Positions 38,546 to 47,244 of a stretch of 64,000 bases of DNA are shown in pieces. Both the position numbers and the translations under genes were made by a program. Source of the stretch: Clostridiales bacterium (GTDB taxonomy: Bacteria > Bacillota > Clostridia > Oscillospirales > Oscillospiraceae); contig JALFRA010000007.1 in the NCBI GenBank assembly GCA_022785125.1, forward strand, positions 1-64,000, in the 5' to 3' direction. Numbering within the stretch: position 1 is the stretch's first letter; each line of letters opens with the position of its first letter. The notes under the pieces are model-generated. The model saw only the letters and a program-made list of their open reading frames with translations. It was not told the origin of the DNA and searched no databases.

Positions 38546-39688
38546 ATGAAAGAATTCAGTTTCAGCACAAGAATCTTTTTCGGCGAAGGCGCATTGGAGC
38601 GGCTGCGCAAGGTGGAAGATAAACATGTGATGATCGTCACGGATAAATTCATGGCCAGCATGGGCGTGGCGGATAAAGTGGCATCCTTCCTGACCCGTTG
38701 TCAGGTAAGTGTCTTTGACGCCGTTGTGCCCGATCCTCCCATCGAGGTTGTGGCCGCTGGTGTGCAGGCTCTTCAGGCCTGTGGGGCGGAGGCTATGGTC
38801 GCTGTGGGCGGCGGTTCTACGATTGACGCGGCCAAGGCCATTCGTGCGGTGGCCAAGGAGACGCTTCAGATTGATACCGATCGCTGGGAGTGCTTTGCCA
38901 TTCCGACCACCAGCGGGACCGGGTCTGAAGTGACGGAATACGCGGTGATTACCGATCGGGCCAAGGGTATCAAATATCCTCTGGACAGCAAGGCGCTGCG
39001 TCCGCCTGTTGCCATTCTGGACCCCCAGCTTACAGTGTCTGCACCTCCCAGCGTTACCGCGGACGCTGGTATGGATGTGCTTACCCACGCCATGGAGGCC
39101 TATGTATCCAAGGGAGCCAACGATTTTTCCGATGCACTGTGTGAAAAAGCTGTTTCACTGGTGTTCCGGTTTTTGCCTCTTGCCTATCAGGACGGCACCG
39201 ACCTGCTGGCCCGGGAGAAGATGCACAATGCCTCCTGCATGGCTGGACTGGCCTTCAATTCCGCGGGACTGGGACTGACCCACGGTATGGCCCACGCAGT
39301 GGGGGGAAAGCTCCACATCGCCCACGGCAGGATCAATGCCATGCTGCTGCCTCATATCATTGGCTTTAATGCTAACCTGGCTGGGGTCCGCAATGGCGAG
39401 TACACCCTGGCGGCAAAAAAGTACCAGCGCCTGGCCAAGACCCTGGATCTGCCTGCCCCCAGTGTGCGGCTGGGTGTCTCCAACCTGCTGCGGGAAGTGG
39501 AGCGCCTGAACCGGACCCTCAAGATCCCCGCCACTCTTAAGGAGTGGGGTGGCGACCCGGAACAGTTTAGGCAGCTGCGGGAGGAAATGATCTCCGCCGC
39601 GTTGGCCGACGTCACCACCGCCTCCAATCCCCGGCCTGCAACAGCGCAATGTGTGGGGGCCATTCTTCAGAAGCTGTCTGGCTATTGA
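38546..39688 (+). CDS. pduQ: Iron-containing 1-propanol dehydrogenase
   Basis: A 380-aa group III alcohol dehydrogenase, expected to reduce propanal to 1-propanol and regenerate NAD+ for PduP inside the shell. NAD-binding GGGSTIDAAKAI (about 92-103) and iron ligands in AGMDVLTHAMEAY (about 173-185) and GLTHGMAHAVGGKLHIAHG (about 247-265) are visible. It sits 42 bp after the AraC-type gene and is closed off by a long terminator, so it is transcribed apart from the main pdu operon, unlike the Salmonella order in which pduQ follows pduP. Confidence 0.88.
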   Translation: MKEFSFSTRIFFGEGALERLRKVEDKHVMIVTDKFMASMGVADKVASFLTRCQVSVFDAVVPDPPIEVVAAGVQALQACGAEAMVAVGGGSTIDAAKAIRAVAKETLQIDTDRWECFAIPTTSGTGSEVTEYAVITDRAKGIKYPLDSKALRPPVAILDPQLTVSAPPSVTADAGMDVLTHAMEAYVSKGANDFSDALCEKAVSLVFRFLPLAYQDGTDLLAREKMHNASCMAGLAFNSAGLGLTHGMAHAVGGKLHIAHGRINAMLLPHIIGFNANLAGVRNGEYTLAAKKYQRLAKTLDLPAPSVRLGVSNLLREVERLNRTLKIPATLKEWGGDPEQFRQLREEMISAALADVTTASNPRPATAQCVGAILQKLSGY

Positions 39689-39703
39689 TGTCATTTATAG
39701 GAT

Positions 39704-39760
39704 AGGACAAAAAAGTCCACCTCGCATTTTATGAAAGATGTGGGGTGGACTTTTTTGTCC
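39704..39760 (+). terminator. Long-stem terminator after pduQ
   Basis: Arms 39704-39730 and 39734-39760 pair over about 25 positions with a few mismatches; the outer 17 bp are perfect and contain A6/T6 runs. It separates the regulatory/pduQ transcript from the main operon. Confidence 0.9.
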
Positions 39761-39868
39761 TTGTAAGCCTGGCGAGTCAAAAAGTTGGGCTGTTCCTGTG
39801 GTGAGATAAGACAGGGGAGGGGGTGTTTTTGGTTTGGACGGACTGGAATAAACCGACAAAAAAGCACT

Positions 39869-39947
39869 CCGGTCTGCCAAGAAAATAATGCCGGCTGTCA
39901 GGTATAATTCGCTCAGATAGCGTGCGGTTTATATGCTATCAAACCGC
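39869..39947 (+). promoter_or_regulatory. Main pdu operon promoter region with direct repeats and overlapping dyads
   Basis: A good -10 (TATAAT, 39903-39908) lacks a recognisable -35, as expected of an activator-dependent promoter. Two CCGG-containing repeats (39869-39878 and 39891-39900) lie 22 bp apart, the second where the -35 should be, fitting AraC-type binding. Downstream two inverted repeats interleave: GATAGC/GCTATC (39916-39921/39935-39940) and GCGGTTT/AAACCGC (39924-39930/39941-39947). A ribosome site AAAGGAGG follows at 39959-39966. Confidence 0.5.
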
Positions 39948-39974
39948 CGCTGCCCGGAAAAAGGAGGTTGTAAT

Positions 39975-40253
39975 ATGCAGCAGGAAGCTCTGGGAATGGT
40001 TGAGACCAGGGGGCTGGTGGGCGCCATCGAGGCCGCCGATGCCATGGTCAAATCCGCCAATGTCAGCCTGGTGGGCTACGAGAAGATTGGTTCCGGACTG
40101 GTAACCGTTATGGTGCGGGGCGATGTGGGCGCGGTCAAGGCGTCTACCGACGCCGGCGCAGCCGCGGCCCAGAAGGTGGGAGAAGTGGTCTCCATCCACG
40201 TGATCCCCAGACCCCACACCGATGTGGAGAAGATTCTGCCCCATATGCTGTAA
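39975..40253 (+). CDS. pduA: Hexameric microcompartment shell protein (BMC-H)
   Basis: A 92-aa single BMC domain ([24 protein letters not shown] at the N-terminus, then [18 protein letters not shown]). It matches PduA/PduJ in length. Hexamers tile the shell facets and their central pores pass 1,2-propanediol. First gene of the main operon; AAAGGAGG is 8 nt upstream. Nearly identical in sequence pattern to the pduJ-like product at 46948. Confidence 0.95.
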   Translation: MQQEALGMVETRGLVGAIEAADAMVKSANVSLVGYEKIGSGLVTVMVRGDVGAVKASTDAGAAAAQKVGEVVSIHVIPRPHTDVEKILPHML

Positions 40254-40308
40254 CAGCGACGGGTATCCCCCAAGAATTCAAATTATAAAAAGTTCGGAGG
40301 GTTAACAC

Positions 40309-41118
40309 ATGAAAGATGAACTGGTCAGCAAGGTTATGGACGAAGTCATGAAGAAGATGGGCATTTCCGAGCCTGCCTGCGCTCCTGAGGCGAGCTGCTG
40401 TGCCGAACCCGCCCCCGCCTGCAATCTGACGGAATTTGTCGGCACCGCTCTGGGCCATACCATTGGCCTGGTCATTGCCAATCTGGACCATCAGGTCCAT
40501 GAGCAGCTGAAGATCGATCCCAAGTACCGCGCCATCGGCATCATCAGTGACCGTGTGGGCGCCGGCCCCCAGATCTTTGCCGCTGACGAGGCTGTGAAGG
40601 CAACCAACAGTGAGTGCCTGCTGGTTGAGTGCCCCCGTGATACCGAGGGCGGCGCCGGCCACGGCTCCCTGATCATCTTTGGCGCCGAGGACGTGTCCGA
40701 TGTCCGCCGGGCCGTTGAGGTCTGCCTGCGGGAGATCCCCCGCACCATGGGCGACGTGTACGGCAACAGCGCCGGCCATCTGGAGTTCCAGTACAGCGCC
40801 CGCGCTTCCTATGTGCTGAATAAGGTCTGGGGCGCTCCTCTGGGCAAGGCCTTCGGCATCACCGTGGGTGCTCCCGCCGGCATCGGCGTGGTTCTGGCGG
40901 ATGCCGCCTCCAAGGCCGCTACCGTGGACGCCGTCACCATTGCCACCCCCGGCAACGGCGGCACCAGCTTCTCCAACGAGGTTAACTTCTTCTTCTCCGG
41001 TGACTCCGGTGCGGTGAAGCAGGCTATCATCGCTGCCCGCGACGTGGGCCTGCAGCTGCTCAAGTCTCTGGCACCCGACGAGGAGCTCAAGAGCACCACC
41101 ACCCCCTACATCATCTAA
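40309..41118 (+). CDS. pduB: Trimeric tandem-BMC shell protein
   Basis: A 269-aa shell protein with two BMC domains (about 45-150 and 155-260). The N-terminal 37 residues carry an amphipathic helix (ELVSKVMDEVMKKM) like the signal that ties the shell to the cargo in Salmonella, followed by a Cys/Ala/Pro linker with five Cys. There is no Met or alternative start near residue 38, so the short PduB' form made from an internal start in Salmonella is not evident. pduC follows after 21 bp. Confidence 0.93.
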   Translation: MKDELVSKVMDEVMKKMGISEPACAPEASCCAEPAPACNLTEFVGTALGHTIGLVIANLDHQVHEQLKIDPKYRAIGIISDRVGAGPQIFAADEAVKATNSECLLVECPRDTEGGAGHGSLIIFGAEDVSDVRRAVEVCLREIPRTMGDVYGNSAGHLEFQYSARASYVLNKVWGAPLGKAFGITVGAPAGIGVVLADAASKAATVDAVTIATPGNGGTSFSNEVNFFFSGDSGAVKQAIIAARDVGLQLLKSLAPDEELKSTTTPYII

Positions 41119-41139
41119 TTACGGGAAGGAGTCAGTGAC

Positions 41140-42801
41140 ATGAAGTCTAAGCGTTTTGAAGTGCTGGACGCCCGCCCGGTCAACCAGGACGGCTATGTGC
41201 AGGAATGGCCTGAGGTGGGCCTGATCGCCATGAACAGCCCCTTCGATCCCAAGCCCAGCATCAAGATCGAAAACGGCGTTGTGACCGAACTGGACGGTAA
41301 GTCCCGCGCTGAGTTTGATATGCTGGACACCTTTATTGCCGACCATGCCATCCGGCTGGAGAATGCGGAGAAGGCCATGGCCATGGATTCTCTGGACATT
41401 GCCCGGATGATCGTGGACATCAACGTCTCCCGGAAGGAAGTGCTGGACATCACCCTGTCCCTCACTCCCGCCAAGCTGACCGAGGTGGTAGGCAAGCTGA
41501 CCATCGTGGAGATCATGATGGGCATGACCAAGATGCGGGCCCGTATGATGCCCGCCAACCAGTGCCACGTCACCAACGTGCGAGACAACCCCGTTCAGAT
41601 CGCCGCCGACGCTGCTGAGGCTGCTGTCCGTGGCTTTGCTGAGATGGAGACCACCGTGGCTGTAGCCCGTTACGCCCCCTTCAATGCCATGGCTCTGTTT
41701 GTGGGCGCGCAGGCCGGCCGTCCCGGCATCATGACCCAGTGTGCCCTGGAAGAGGCCACCGAGCTGATGCTGGGTATGCGGGGCTTTACCACTTACGCCG
41801 AGACCATTTCCGTCTACGGCACCGAGCCCGTCTTTATGGACGGCGACGATACCCCCTACTCCAAGGCTTTCCTGGCCAGCTGCTACGCTTCCCGCGGCCT
41901 GAAAATGCGCTTTACCTCCGGTACTGGTTCTGAGGTTCAGATGGGCTACGCCGAAGGCAAGTCCATGCTGTACCTGGAGGCCCGCTGCCTGGCCGTCACC
42001 AAGGGCGCCGGCGTACAGGGTACCCAGAACGGCTCTGTGTCCTGCGTAGGTGTGCCTGCCGGTGTGCCCGGCGGTATCCGTGCTATTGCTGCTGAGAACC
42101 TGATCGCCATGCTGCTGGACCTGGAGTCCACCACCTCCAACGATCAGACCTTCACCCACTCCGACCTGCGCCGGGTGGCCCGCACCGTGCCTCAGCTGTT
42201 CTCCGGCACCGACTACATCTGCTCCGGCTACTCCGCCACTCCCAACTACGACAATATGTTCGCCGGTTCCAACTGGGATGCCGAGGACTATGACGACTGG
42301 ACCATCATCCAGCGCGATATGAAGATCGATGGCGGTCTGCAGCCTGTCCGGGAAGAGGACGTGCTCAAGGCCCGCAACAAGGCCGCCCGCGCCCTGCAGG
42401 GTATGTTCCGCGAGCTGGGCCTGCCCGAGATCACCGACGCCGAGGTGGAGGCCGCTACCTACGCCAACGGCTCCAACGATATGCCTCAGCGCAACGTCAA
42501 CGAGGATCTGAAGGCCATTGAGGATATGATGGCCCGCAAGGTCACCGGCGTTGACTTTGTAAAGGCTCTGGACCGTGCCGGCTTTACCGACATCGCCCAC
42601 AACGTTTACAATATGCTCCGTCAGAAGGTGGCCGGCGACTACCTGCACACTGCCTCTATCTTTGACGAGAACTTCCACGTTCTCTCCGCGGTCAACGTGC
42701 CCAATGAGTATCATGGCCCCATGACCGGATATCAGATCAGCGAGGAGCGCTGGAACCAGTTGAAGAACATTCCCAGAGCCATCCGTCCTGAAGACATTTA
42801 A
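41140..42801 (+). CDS. pduC: B12-dependent propanediol dehydratase, large subunit
   Basis: The 553-aa catalytic subunit that turns 1,2-propanediol into propanal with adenosylcobalamin and K+. Residue numbering is the same as in the Klebsiella oxytoca enzyme and all active-site residues are present: Gln141, His143, Glu170, Glu221, Gln296, Ser301, Asp335, Gln336 and Ser362. Ser301/Gln336 fit a diol dehydratase. B12 is required, so a cobalamin source must lie elsewhere. Confidence 0.97.
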   Translation: MKSKRFEVLDARPVNQDGYVQEWPEVGLIAMNSPFDPKPSIKIENGVVTELDGKSRAEFDMLDTFIADHAIRLENAEKAMAMDSLDIARMIVDINVSRKEVLDITLSLTPAKLTEVVGKLTIVEIMMGMTKMRARMMPANQCHVTNVRDNPVQIAADAAEAAVRGFAEMETTVAVARYAPFNAMALFVGAQAGRPGIMTQCALEEATELMLGMRGFTTYAETISVYGTEPVFMDGDDTPYSKAFLASCYASRGLKMRFTSGTGSEVQMGYAEGKSMLYLEARCLAVTKGAGVQGTQNGSVSCVGVPAGVPGGIRAIAAENLIAMLLDLESTTSNDQTFTHSDLRRVARTVPQLFSGTDYICSGYSATPNYDNMFAGSNWDAEDYDDWTIIQRDMKIDGGLQPVREEDVLKARNKAARALQGMFRELGLPEITDAEVEAATYANGSNDMPQRNVNEDLKAIEDMMARKVTGVDFVKALDRAGFTDIAHNVYNMLRQKVAGDYLHTASIFDENFHVLSAVNVPNEYHGPMTGYQISEERWNQLKNIPRAIRPEDI

Positions 42802-42816
42802 GAGGGGTGAAGCAAC

Positions 42817-43479
42817 ATGACATTTGATGAAAACACTCTGCGCAGTGTGATTGAAGAAGTCCTGAAGGAAATGGGCGCCGGTCAGAGCGCTCCCGCTGCG
42901 GCTCCTGCCGCTTCCTCCATCCCCGCCGCAGGCAAGCTGACCGTGTCTGAGAACGGCGAGGCGCGCAAGGGCTCCGCCGCTGATGAGGTGGTCATCGGTC
43001 TGGCTCCCGCTTTTGGCACCCGGCAGACCAAGACCATCGTTGATTTGCCCCATGACAAGGTGCTGCGCGAGATCATCGCCGGCATTGAGGAGGAAGGACT
43101 GAAGTGGCGCGTCATCAAGGTGTATCGCACCTCCGACGTCTCCTTCATCGCCCATGACGCCGCCGAGTATTCCGGCTCCGGCATCGGCATTGGCATCCAG
43201 TCCAAGGGCACCACTGTGATCCACCAGAAGGACCTGCCCCCCCTGTCCAACCTGGAGCTGTTCTCTCAGGCGCCTCTGATCGATCTGGAGACCTACCGCA
43301 AGATCGGCAAGAACGCCGCCAAGTACGCCAAGGGTGAGGCTCCCACTCCCGTTCCCACCAAGAATGACCAGATGGCCCGTCCCACCTATCAGGCGCTGTC
43401 CGCTCTGCTCCACATCAAGGAGACTGAGCTGGTGGACAACAATAAAAAGCCGCAGGCCGTTTCGGTCTCGTTCCAGTAA
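42817..43479 (+). CDS. pduD: Propanediol dehydratase, medium subunit
   Basis: A 220-aa subunit. Residues 4-19 ([16 protein letters not shown]) are an amphipathic encapsulation helix, followed by an Ala/Pro/Ser linker (about 20-40) and the folded core ([22 protein letters not shown] onward) that holds the cobalamin lower face. Slightly shorter than Salmonella PduD (224 aa). GAGGGGTG precedes the ATG; pduE follows after 15 bp. Confidence 0.95.
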   Translation: MTFDENTLRSVIEEVLKEMGAGQSAPAAAPAASSIPAAGKLTVSENGEARKGSAADEVVIGLAPAFGTRQTKTIVDLPHDKVLREIIAGIEEEGLKWRVIKVYRTSDVSFIAHDAAEYSGSGIGIGIQSKGTTVIHQKDLPPLSNLELFSQAPLIDLETYRKIGKNAAKYAKGEAPTPVPTKNDQMARPTYQALSALLHIKETELVDNNKKPQAVSVSFQ

Positions 43480-43494
43480 GGAGGCAGCAAGTTT

Positions 43495-44007
43495 ATGGAT
43501 CAGGAACTTTTGATGAAGCAGATCGTGGAGCAGGTCATGGCCGCCATGAAGACTGGCGCCTCCGCTCCCGCCGCCCCCGCCGCCTGCTGCGGCGATAAGC
43601 TCACCGCGGCCAACTATCCTCTGGCTGAGAGCATGGCTGACAAGATCAAGACTCCCACCGGCAAGGATTTCACCTCTCTGAGCTATGAGAAGGTGATCAA
43701 CGGGGAGATCAGTGCCGACGATATGCGTATCGCCCCCGAGACCCTGGAGATGCAGGCTCAGGTGGCCGAGTCCGTCCATCGTGAGGCTTTTGCCGGCAAC
43801 CTGCGCCGGGCCGCCGAACTTATCGCCGTGCCCGACGAGCGTCTGCTGGAAATCTACAATGCCCTGCGTCCCTACCGCTCCACCAAGCAGGAGTTGCTGG
43901 ATATTGCCGGCGAGCTGGACAGCAAGTACGGCGCCAAGACCGCCGCTACTCTGGTACGTGAGGCCGCCGAAGTTTATGAGAAGCGCGGCAGACTAAAGAA
44001 GTTCTAA
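43495..44007 (+). CDS. pduE: Propanediol dehydratase, small subunit
   Basis: A 170-aa subunit completing the (alpha-beta-gamma)2 enzyme. It starts with another amphipathic helix (QELLMKQIVEQVMAAM), an Ala/Pro linker, then the core with PTGKDFTSLSYEKVINGEI and LRRAAELIAVPDERLLEIYNALRPYRS in family-typical places. The ATG has AAGGAGG upstream. Confidence 0.95.
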   Translation: MDQELLMKQIVEQVMAAMKTGASAPAAPAACCGDKLTAANYPLAESMADKIKTPTGKDFTSLSYEKVINGEISADDMRIAPETLEMQAQVAESVHREAFAGNLRRAAELIAVPDERLLEIYNALRPYRSTKQELLDIAGELDSKYGAKTAATLVREAAEVYEKRGRLKKF

Positions 44008-44033
44008 TTATCACCAGAGTCAGGAGGCGCCCT

Positions 44034-45854
44034 ATGAAACTTGTCGCAGGCATCGACATCGGAAACGCGACCACAGAAACGGCGCTGGCCCGCATCGAGG
44101 GCGGCCATGCCGTGTTCCTGGCCAGCGGCACGGTACCCACCACGGGCATCAAGGGCACCCGCCAGAACATCAACGGTATTTTTCACTCACTGAATGATGC
44201 GCTGAATAAAGCCGGATATACCATTGAGCAGCTTTCCGAGGTGCGGCTCAACGAGGCCGCCCCCGTCATCGGCGATGTGGCCATGGAGACCATCACCGAG
44301 ACCATTATTACCGAATCCACCATGATCGGTCATAACCCGGCCACGCCTGGCGGCATGGGGGTTGGAGTGGGAGAGACCATTCTGATCACCGACCTTGAAA
44401 ACGCCCCTGGCGGGAAGGACTACATCGTGGTCATTCCCAAATCGGTGGACTTTGAAGAGGCGGCCCGGCTCATTAACCGGGGCAACAGCGGCAGCCGTCA
44501 GGTTACCGCCGCCATTGTGCAGCGGGACGACGGCGTGCTGATCCACAACCGCCTGGATCGAAAGATCCCCATTGTGGACGAGGTAGCCCTGGTGGATAAG
44601 GTGCCCATGGGTATGCGCTCCGCCGTTGAGGTCGCCTCGGCCGGCGGTGTGGTGGAGGTGCTCTCCAATCCCTATGGCATCGCCACTTTGTTCGGCTTGT
44701 CCTCTGAGGAGACCCGGCAGGTGGTACCCATCGCCCGGGCGCTCATCGGAAATCGCTCCGCAGTAGTCATCAAGACACCTGCAGGAGACGTGAAAGAGCG
44801 TAAGATCCCTGCCGGAACCATCGAACTGATGGGCCGCAACCGCAGTGTTAAGGTGGATGTGGACGCCGGTGCAGAGCGCATTATGAAGGCGGTTGAGTCC
44901 ATTTCGGAGCTGGAAGATGTGCGGGGCGAGCCTGGCACCAACGCCGGTGGTATGCTGGAGAAGGTGCGCCAGGTCATGGCCAATCTCACCAGTCAGCATC
45001 CAAAAGATATCAAGATCCAGGATCTGCTGGCGGTGGACACCTTCACACCCCAGAAGGTACAGGGCGGCCTGGCCAATGAGTTCTCTCAGGAGAACGCGGT
45101 AGGCATTGCCGCCATGGTAAAGGCCGACAGGCTCCAGATGGAAGCCATCGCAAGAGAGTTTTCCCAGCAGATCGGAGTGCCCGTAAAGGTGGGCGGCGTG
45201 GAGGCCGATATGGCCATCCGGGGCGCACTGACCACGCCGGGCACCAACAAGCCCCTGGCCATCCTGGACATGGGCGCCGGGTCCACTGACGCATCCATCA
45301 TCAACCCGGAGGGTGAGATTCATTCCATCCATCTGGCCGGTGCCGGCAATATGGTGACGCTGCTGATCCAGTCTGAGATGGGACTGGACGACTTTGACAC
45401 GGCGGAGGATATTAAAAAGTATCCCCTGGCCAAGGTGGAAAGCCTGTTCCATATCCGCCACGAAAACGGTACCGTGGAATTTTTCCAACAGCCCTTGGAC
45501 CCCCATCTGTTTGCCAAGGTAGTGATCCTGAAGGAGGGAAAGTTTATCCCGCTGGAGGGTGACCTGTCTATGGAGCGGATCAGGATGATCCGTCAGCAGG
45601 CCAAGCAGAAGGTATTTGTCACCAACGCCATTCGGGCGCTGACCCGTGTCAGCCCCACTGGCAATGTGCGTGAGATCCAGTTTGTGGTCCTGGTGGGTGG
45701 TTCCGCCCTGGACTTCGAGGTGCCCCAGATGGTGACCGACGCACTGTCTCAGTACAAGGTGGTAGCCGGCCGGGGCAATATCCGGGGTACGGAAGGTCCC
45801 CGCAACGCGGTGGCTACCGGGTTGGTCCTTTCCCTGACGGAAGGGGGAGCCTGA
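44034..45854 (+). CDS. pduG: Diol dehydratase reactivase, large ATPase subunit
   Basis: A 606-aa chaperone-like ATPase that removes damaged cobalamin from PduCDE. The actin/Hsp70-like phosphate loops are visible at the N-terminus (AGIDIGNATTETAL) and in the middle (LDMGAGSTDASI, about residue 415), with VVLVGGSALDFEVP near 560. It is close to Salmonella PduG (610 aa). pduH begins 1 bp after its stop. Confidence 0.95.
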   Translation: MKLVAGIDIGNATTETALARIEGGHAVFLASGTVPTTGIKGTRQNINGIFHSLNDALNKAGYTIEQLSEVRLNEAAPVIGDVAMETITETIITESTMIGHNPATPGGMGVGVGETILITDLENAPGGKDYIVVIPKSVDFEEAARLINRGNSGSRQVTAAIVQRDDGVLIHNRLDRKIPIVDEVALVDKVPMGMRSAVEVASAGGVVEVLSNPYGIATLFGLSSEETRQVVPIARALIGNRSAVVIKTPAGDVKERKIPAGTIELMGRNRSVKVDVDAGAERIMKAVESISELEDVRGEPGTNAGGMLEKVRQVMANLTSQHPKDIKIQDLLAVDTFTPQKVQGGLANEFSQENAVGIAAMVKADRLQMEAIAREFSQQIGVPVKVGGVEADMAIRGALTTPGTNKPLAILDMGAGSTDASIINPEGEIHSIHLAGAGNMVTLLIQSEMGLDDFDTAEDIKKYPLAKVESLFHIRHENGTVEFFQQPLDPHLFAKVVILKEGKFIPLEGDLSMERIRMIRQQAKQKVFVTNAIRALTRVSPTGNVREIQFVVLVGGSALDFEVPQMVTDALSQYKVVAGRGNIRGTEGPRNAVATGLVLSLTEGGA

Positions 45855-45855
45855 T

Positions 45856-46218
45856 ATGGCGATGGCCCAGGAAATCAGAAAGCCCATGATCCACTTTTAT
45901 GCCGCCCCTCAGGTGGACCGCAGGATTCTGCGGGAAGTGGAGCTGGGTATGGAAGAAGAGGGGATCCCCTGGAAGCTGAGCCAGGACACAGAAGGGCGTG
46001 CGCTGGATCTGGCCTGGGAAGCGGCAAGAAACTCCAATCTGGAGGTGGGTATCGGTGCGGACGCCCGGGAACTCATCCTTCACTATAACAAACTGGAGCA
46101 GGAGAAACCTTTGTTTCGCATTTCCCTCCAGGCCGGACCTGTACAGGCCCGGGCGCTGGGCGCAAATGCAGCACGGCTTGTAAAAAAGCTGCCGTTGAAA
46201 GATTTGGACGGGAGGTGA
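45856..46218 (+). CDS. pduH: Diol dehydratase reactivase, small subunit
   Basis: A 120-aa beta-subunit-like protein (HFYAAPQVDRRILREVELGMEEEGIPW at the N-terminus, GIGADARELILHYNKL about 60-75) that swaps with the PduD subunit of the damaged enzyme. Matches PduH length. A 4-bp gap leads to the next shell gene. Confidence 0.92.
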   Translation: MAMAQEIRKPMIHFYAAPQVDRRILREVELGMEEEGIPWKLSQDTEGRALDLAWEAARNSNLEVGIGADARELILHYNKLEQEKPLFRISLQAGPVQARALGANAARLVKKLPLKDLDGR

Positions 46219-46222
46219 AGAT

Positions 46223-46909
46223 ATGCAGCAGAAAAGTTTGGGACTCATCGAAACCCAGGGCCTGGCCGCCGGTATCGTGGCGGCGGATGCAGCGGTGAAG
46301 TCGGCCAACGTTGAACTGGTGGGCTACGAGCTGACCAAGGGAGGCGGATGGACGCTGATCAAAGTACAGGGCGACGTAGGTGCGGTAAAAGCCGCTGTGG
46401 ACGCCGCTTCTATGGCTGCCGGTAAGGTCAATCGGGTGGTGAGTACCCGTGTGATCGCCCGTCCTTCCAGTTATCTGGAGACCATGATCCACACCGCCGA
46501 CACGGTGGGCGACCAGCCGCCCGAACCCCCGAAGGGGCCGGAGCCGCCTCCCCCCACCGCCCAACCGGAGCCGCCGGAAGTCCCGCCTGTTCAGGCGGAG
46601 AATGCGGAGAAGCCGCCGGAAGCACCTGAACCGGGAGAGCATGAACCGGAAAACCCGGAAGCACCTTTTCCGGAGGAAGCAGAATCGGACGCTCCGCAGG
46701 CCTCATCTTTGGAGGAACGTGAGCCGGAAGTTCCGGAAGTACCCGCTCCGGAGGAATCTGAACCGGATACTCCGGCGCAGCCTGAGCCCGAAAAGCCAGA
46801 GGAAGCGGAGGTTCCTGTACCGGAGGAAGCGCCGGATGTGCCCGGGGAAGCTTCCCAGAGTACCCGCTCGGCCAAGGGAAATCGGCGCGGAAAAAATAAG
46901 AGATCCTGA
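46223..46909 (+). CDS. pduK: BMC-H shell protein with a 130-residue Pro/Glu-rich tail
   Basis: 228 aa: one BMC domain (residues 1-88; KSLGLIETQGLAAGIVAADAAVKSA) followed by a low-complexity tail (about 95-215) made of irregular repeats of Pro, Glu and Ala (patterns such as EPEVPEVPAPEE) and ending in a basic patch (KGNRRGKNKRS). By position it is PduK, whose Salmonella form has a much shorter extension (160 aa in total). The tail is strongly acidic, then abruptly basic. It may project from the shell face and mediate spacing or anchoring; this is inference. Confidence 0.88.
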   Translation: MQQKSLGLIETQGLAAGIVAADAAVKSANVELVGYELTKGGGWTLIKVQGDVGAVKAAVDAASMAAGKVNRVVSTRVIARPSSYLETMIHTADTVGDQPPEPPKGPEPPPPTAQPEPPEVPPVQAENAEKPPEAPEPGEHEPENPEAPFPEEAESDAPQASSLEEREPEVPEVPAPEESEPDTPAQPEPEKPEEAEVPVPEEAPDVPGEASQSTRSAKGNRRGKNKRS

Positions 46910-46947
46910 GAAAACGAAGTTCATGTAATCAATAGGAGGTTATCACT

Positions 46948-47223
46948 ATGGGTGAAGCGCTCGGTATGATCGAGACCAAAGGCCTGGTTGGCGCCATTGA
47001 GGCCGCTGATGCCATGACCAAGTCCGCAAATGTTACTCTGATCGGTTATGAGAAGATCGGTTCCGGTCTGGTGACCGTGATGGTCCGCGGCGACGTGGGC
47101 GCCGTCAAGGCCGCTGTGGACGCCGGTGCCTGTGCTGCCGAGAAGGTTGGCGAGATCGTGTCTCAGCACGTCATTCCCCGTCCCCACACCGATGTGGAGA
47201 AGATCCTGCCCAAGATGCAGTAA
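46948..47223 (+). CDS. pduJ: Hexameric microcompartment shell protein (BMC-H)
   Basis: A 91-aa BMC domain almost the same as PduA ([42 protein letters not shown]). By order it is PduJ, the most abundant facet protein. AGGAGG lies upstream of the ATG. Confidence 0.95.
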   Translation: MGEALGMIETKGLVGAIEAADAMTKSANVTLIGYEKIGSGLVTVMVRGDVGAVKAAVDAGACAAEKVGEIVSQHVIPRPHTDVEKILPKMQ

Positions 47224-47244
47224 CACCAGTAAGCGAGGTAGGGT

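Noticed and set aside
39916..39947. An H-type pseudoknot in the pdu leader
   Set aside because: The two helices interleave, but no nucleotide is left to span the first helix (loop 3 has zero length), so both cannot form together. They are better seen as alternative hairpins or DNA operators.
39761..39974. Cobalamin riboswitch before the pdu operon
   Set aside because: The leader after the -10 box is only about 65 nt and has no B12-box-like sequence, so it is too short for that class.
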